NCBI RefSeq assembly: GCF_022807975.1
Contig: NZ_CP094358.1
Location: forward strand, 2,294,001 to 2,358,000
DNA length: 64,000 nucleotides
Direction of reading: 5' to 3'
Source: Abyssalbus ytuae
GTDB lineage: Bacteria > Bacteroidota > Bacteroidia > Flavobacteriales > Flavobacteriaceae
In this document: piece by piece, positions 63,472-64,000 of the stretch
Layout: each line of letters begins with the position of its first letter
How positions within the stretch are numbered: position 1 is the stretch's first letter
The notes under the pieces: generated by a model
The model's input: only the letters and a program-made list of their open reading frames with translations
What the model was told of the DNA's origin: nothing
Databases searched by the model: none
Position numbers and translations under genes: made by a program

Positions 63472-64000
63472 TTAACGATACCAGAAGGCAGACAAACGGT
63501 TTATGGTTCTTAAAGCCTCTTCTCTTACTTCTTCCGGATAGTCGGTACTGTCCATAATTTCCTTGCAGCAGTCTAGAATCTTTTGTTTTTGGAATGATAA
63601 GTTAAACCATCCCAAGGCCTCTAACATATATACTTGTTGTTCCGGGTCACCGGCTTCTTTGGCAAAACGGCAGAATTCAGGCACTCCCGGGTGGTAATTG
63701 TAGTTGCGCAGACCGCGAATGGCAAATTTCACTTCTTTTTTTGAAGTATTAGAATCAAAAATTTCTGTGGCAGTTTTACTCCAACGACCGGTGTTTTTTT
63801 CAATCTCATTCCTTATGATAGGCTTTAATTCCTGAGAATGGACATAATAGGTGGTATGTGTATAAAGACTATCAAAAACTCCCATTACTTCATCTTTGGG
63901 AAACAGTTCAAGGGATTGTTTTATGTTGAATTCCTCCCGTATGGATGAGTTGTTTGCCATAGCAGCTGAAACCAAAGGGACCGCAAGTTTATCATCACCA
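63472..64000 (-). CDS. HEAT-repeat-like protein (5' partial)
   Basis: The frame is open from the right edge of the window to a stop at 63472-63474, giving the C-terminal 175 residues of a longer protein. It has helical-repeat character: GLRNYNYHPGVPEFCRFAKEAGDPEQQVYMLEALGWF and CKEIMDSTDYPEEVREEALRTINRLSAF resemble HEAT/armadillo repeats. An in-frame ATG lies at 63960, but the frame continues upstream (DDKLAVPLVSAAMANN), so the true start is outside. The function is unknown; such domains are scaffolds. Confidence 0.7.
   Translation of the reverse strand, partial: GDDKLAVPLVSAAMANNSSIREEFNIKQSLELFPKDEVMGVFDSLYTHTTYYVHSQELKPIIRNEIEKNTGRWSKTATEIFDSNTSKKEVKFAIRGLRNYNYHPGVPEFCRFAKEAGDPEQQVYMLEALGWFNLSFQKQKILDCCKEIMDSTDYPEEVREEALRTINRLSAFWYR

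Noticed and set aside
1-64000. tRNA, rRNA, CRISPR arrays, integrases and riboswitches
   Set aside because: I found no sequence in the window that supports any of these by eye; a covariance-model scan would be needed to exclude small RNAs.

Overview
The window looks like a chromosomal segment from a marine-type or glycan-degrading member of the Bacteroidota, most likely a flavobacterium. The evidence is AT-rich DNA, two SusC/SusD pairs each beside a hybrid two-component regulator (HTCS), a type IX secretion C-terminal signal, Bacteroidota-type TAnnTTTG promoter elements, and typical housekeeping neighbours (flippase-dut-nucleotidyltransferase-TPR-DUF4292-EnvC-like, HU/SPOR protein, HemH/HemJ).

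Layout. 1-6243 (+): envelope/housekeeping operon (end of an unknown gene, flippase, dut, sugar nucleotidyltransferase, TPR protein, DUF4292 lipoprotein, EnvC-like protein). 6247-16562 (mostly -): thioesterase, GH3 beta-glucosidase, Crp/Fnr regulator, HU/SPOR protein, dprA (+), sensor kinase, HemJ-like protein, MATE exporter, hemH. 16765-18569 (+): PEP-mutase-family protein and Ada. 18588-31796: first polysaccharide utilisation locus (PUL1), with an HTCS (-), a broken lipoprotein galM, SusC, SusD, a DUF1735/DUF4973-type lipoprotein and an IPT/NHL lipoprotein. It has no intact glycosidase. 32381-61815: a second, larger locus (PUL2). 62321-64000: di-haem cytochrome c peroxidase and a partial HEAT-like protein.

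PUL2 is the most interesting part. Its minus-strand operon (43980 down to 32381) reads SusC, SusD, arylsulfate sulfotransferase (ASST), ChrA-type transporter, PAPS-type sulfotransferase, GH20 hexosaminidase, CysQ (PAP phosphatase), CysC (APS kinase). It therefore carries genes to make PAPS, use it and clear PAP, plus a PAPS-independent sulfotransferase, and no sulfatase is visible. Divergent from it are an HTCS, a type IX-secreted protein with a TIM-barrel-like N-terminus of no family I recognise (two almost identical carbohydrate-binding domains), a cytoplasmic CBM9-like protein and a LacI regulator with three evenly spaced operator-like sites. Next comes an amino-sugar set: nucleotidyltransferase, N-acetylhexosamine 1-kinase-like protein, UDP-sugar 4-epimerase, MFS sugar transporter, NagB fused to a PIG-L deacetylase, and a GlmM-like mutase. 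Together these suggest import of GlcNAc/GalNAc-containing glycan, anomeric phosphorylation, epimerisation, mutation to the 6-phosphate, deacetylation and deamination to fructose-6-phosphate, without separate NagK or NagA. The role of sulfation is inference.

A 217-bp direct repeat carrying a terminator-like hairpin lies at 31892-32108 and again at 61992-62208, exactly 30,100 bp apart. The copies bracket PUL2, so PUL2 may have been gained as a unit. The higher-GC pair at 56829-60200 and the decayed symporter before it suggest later gene replacement inside it. I saw no rRNA, tRNA, CRISPR array, intact insertion sequence or integrase.
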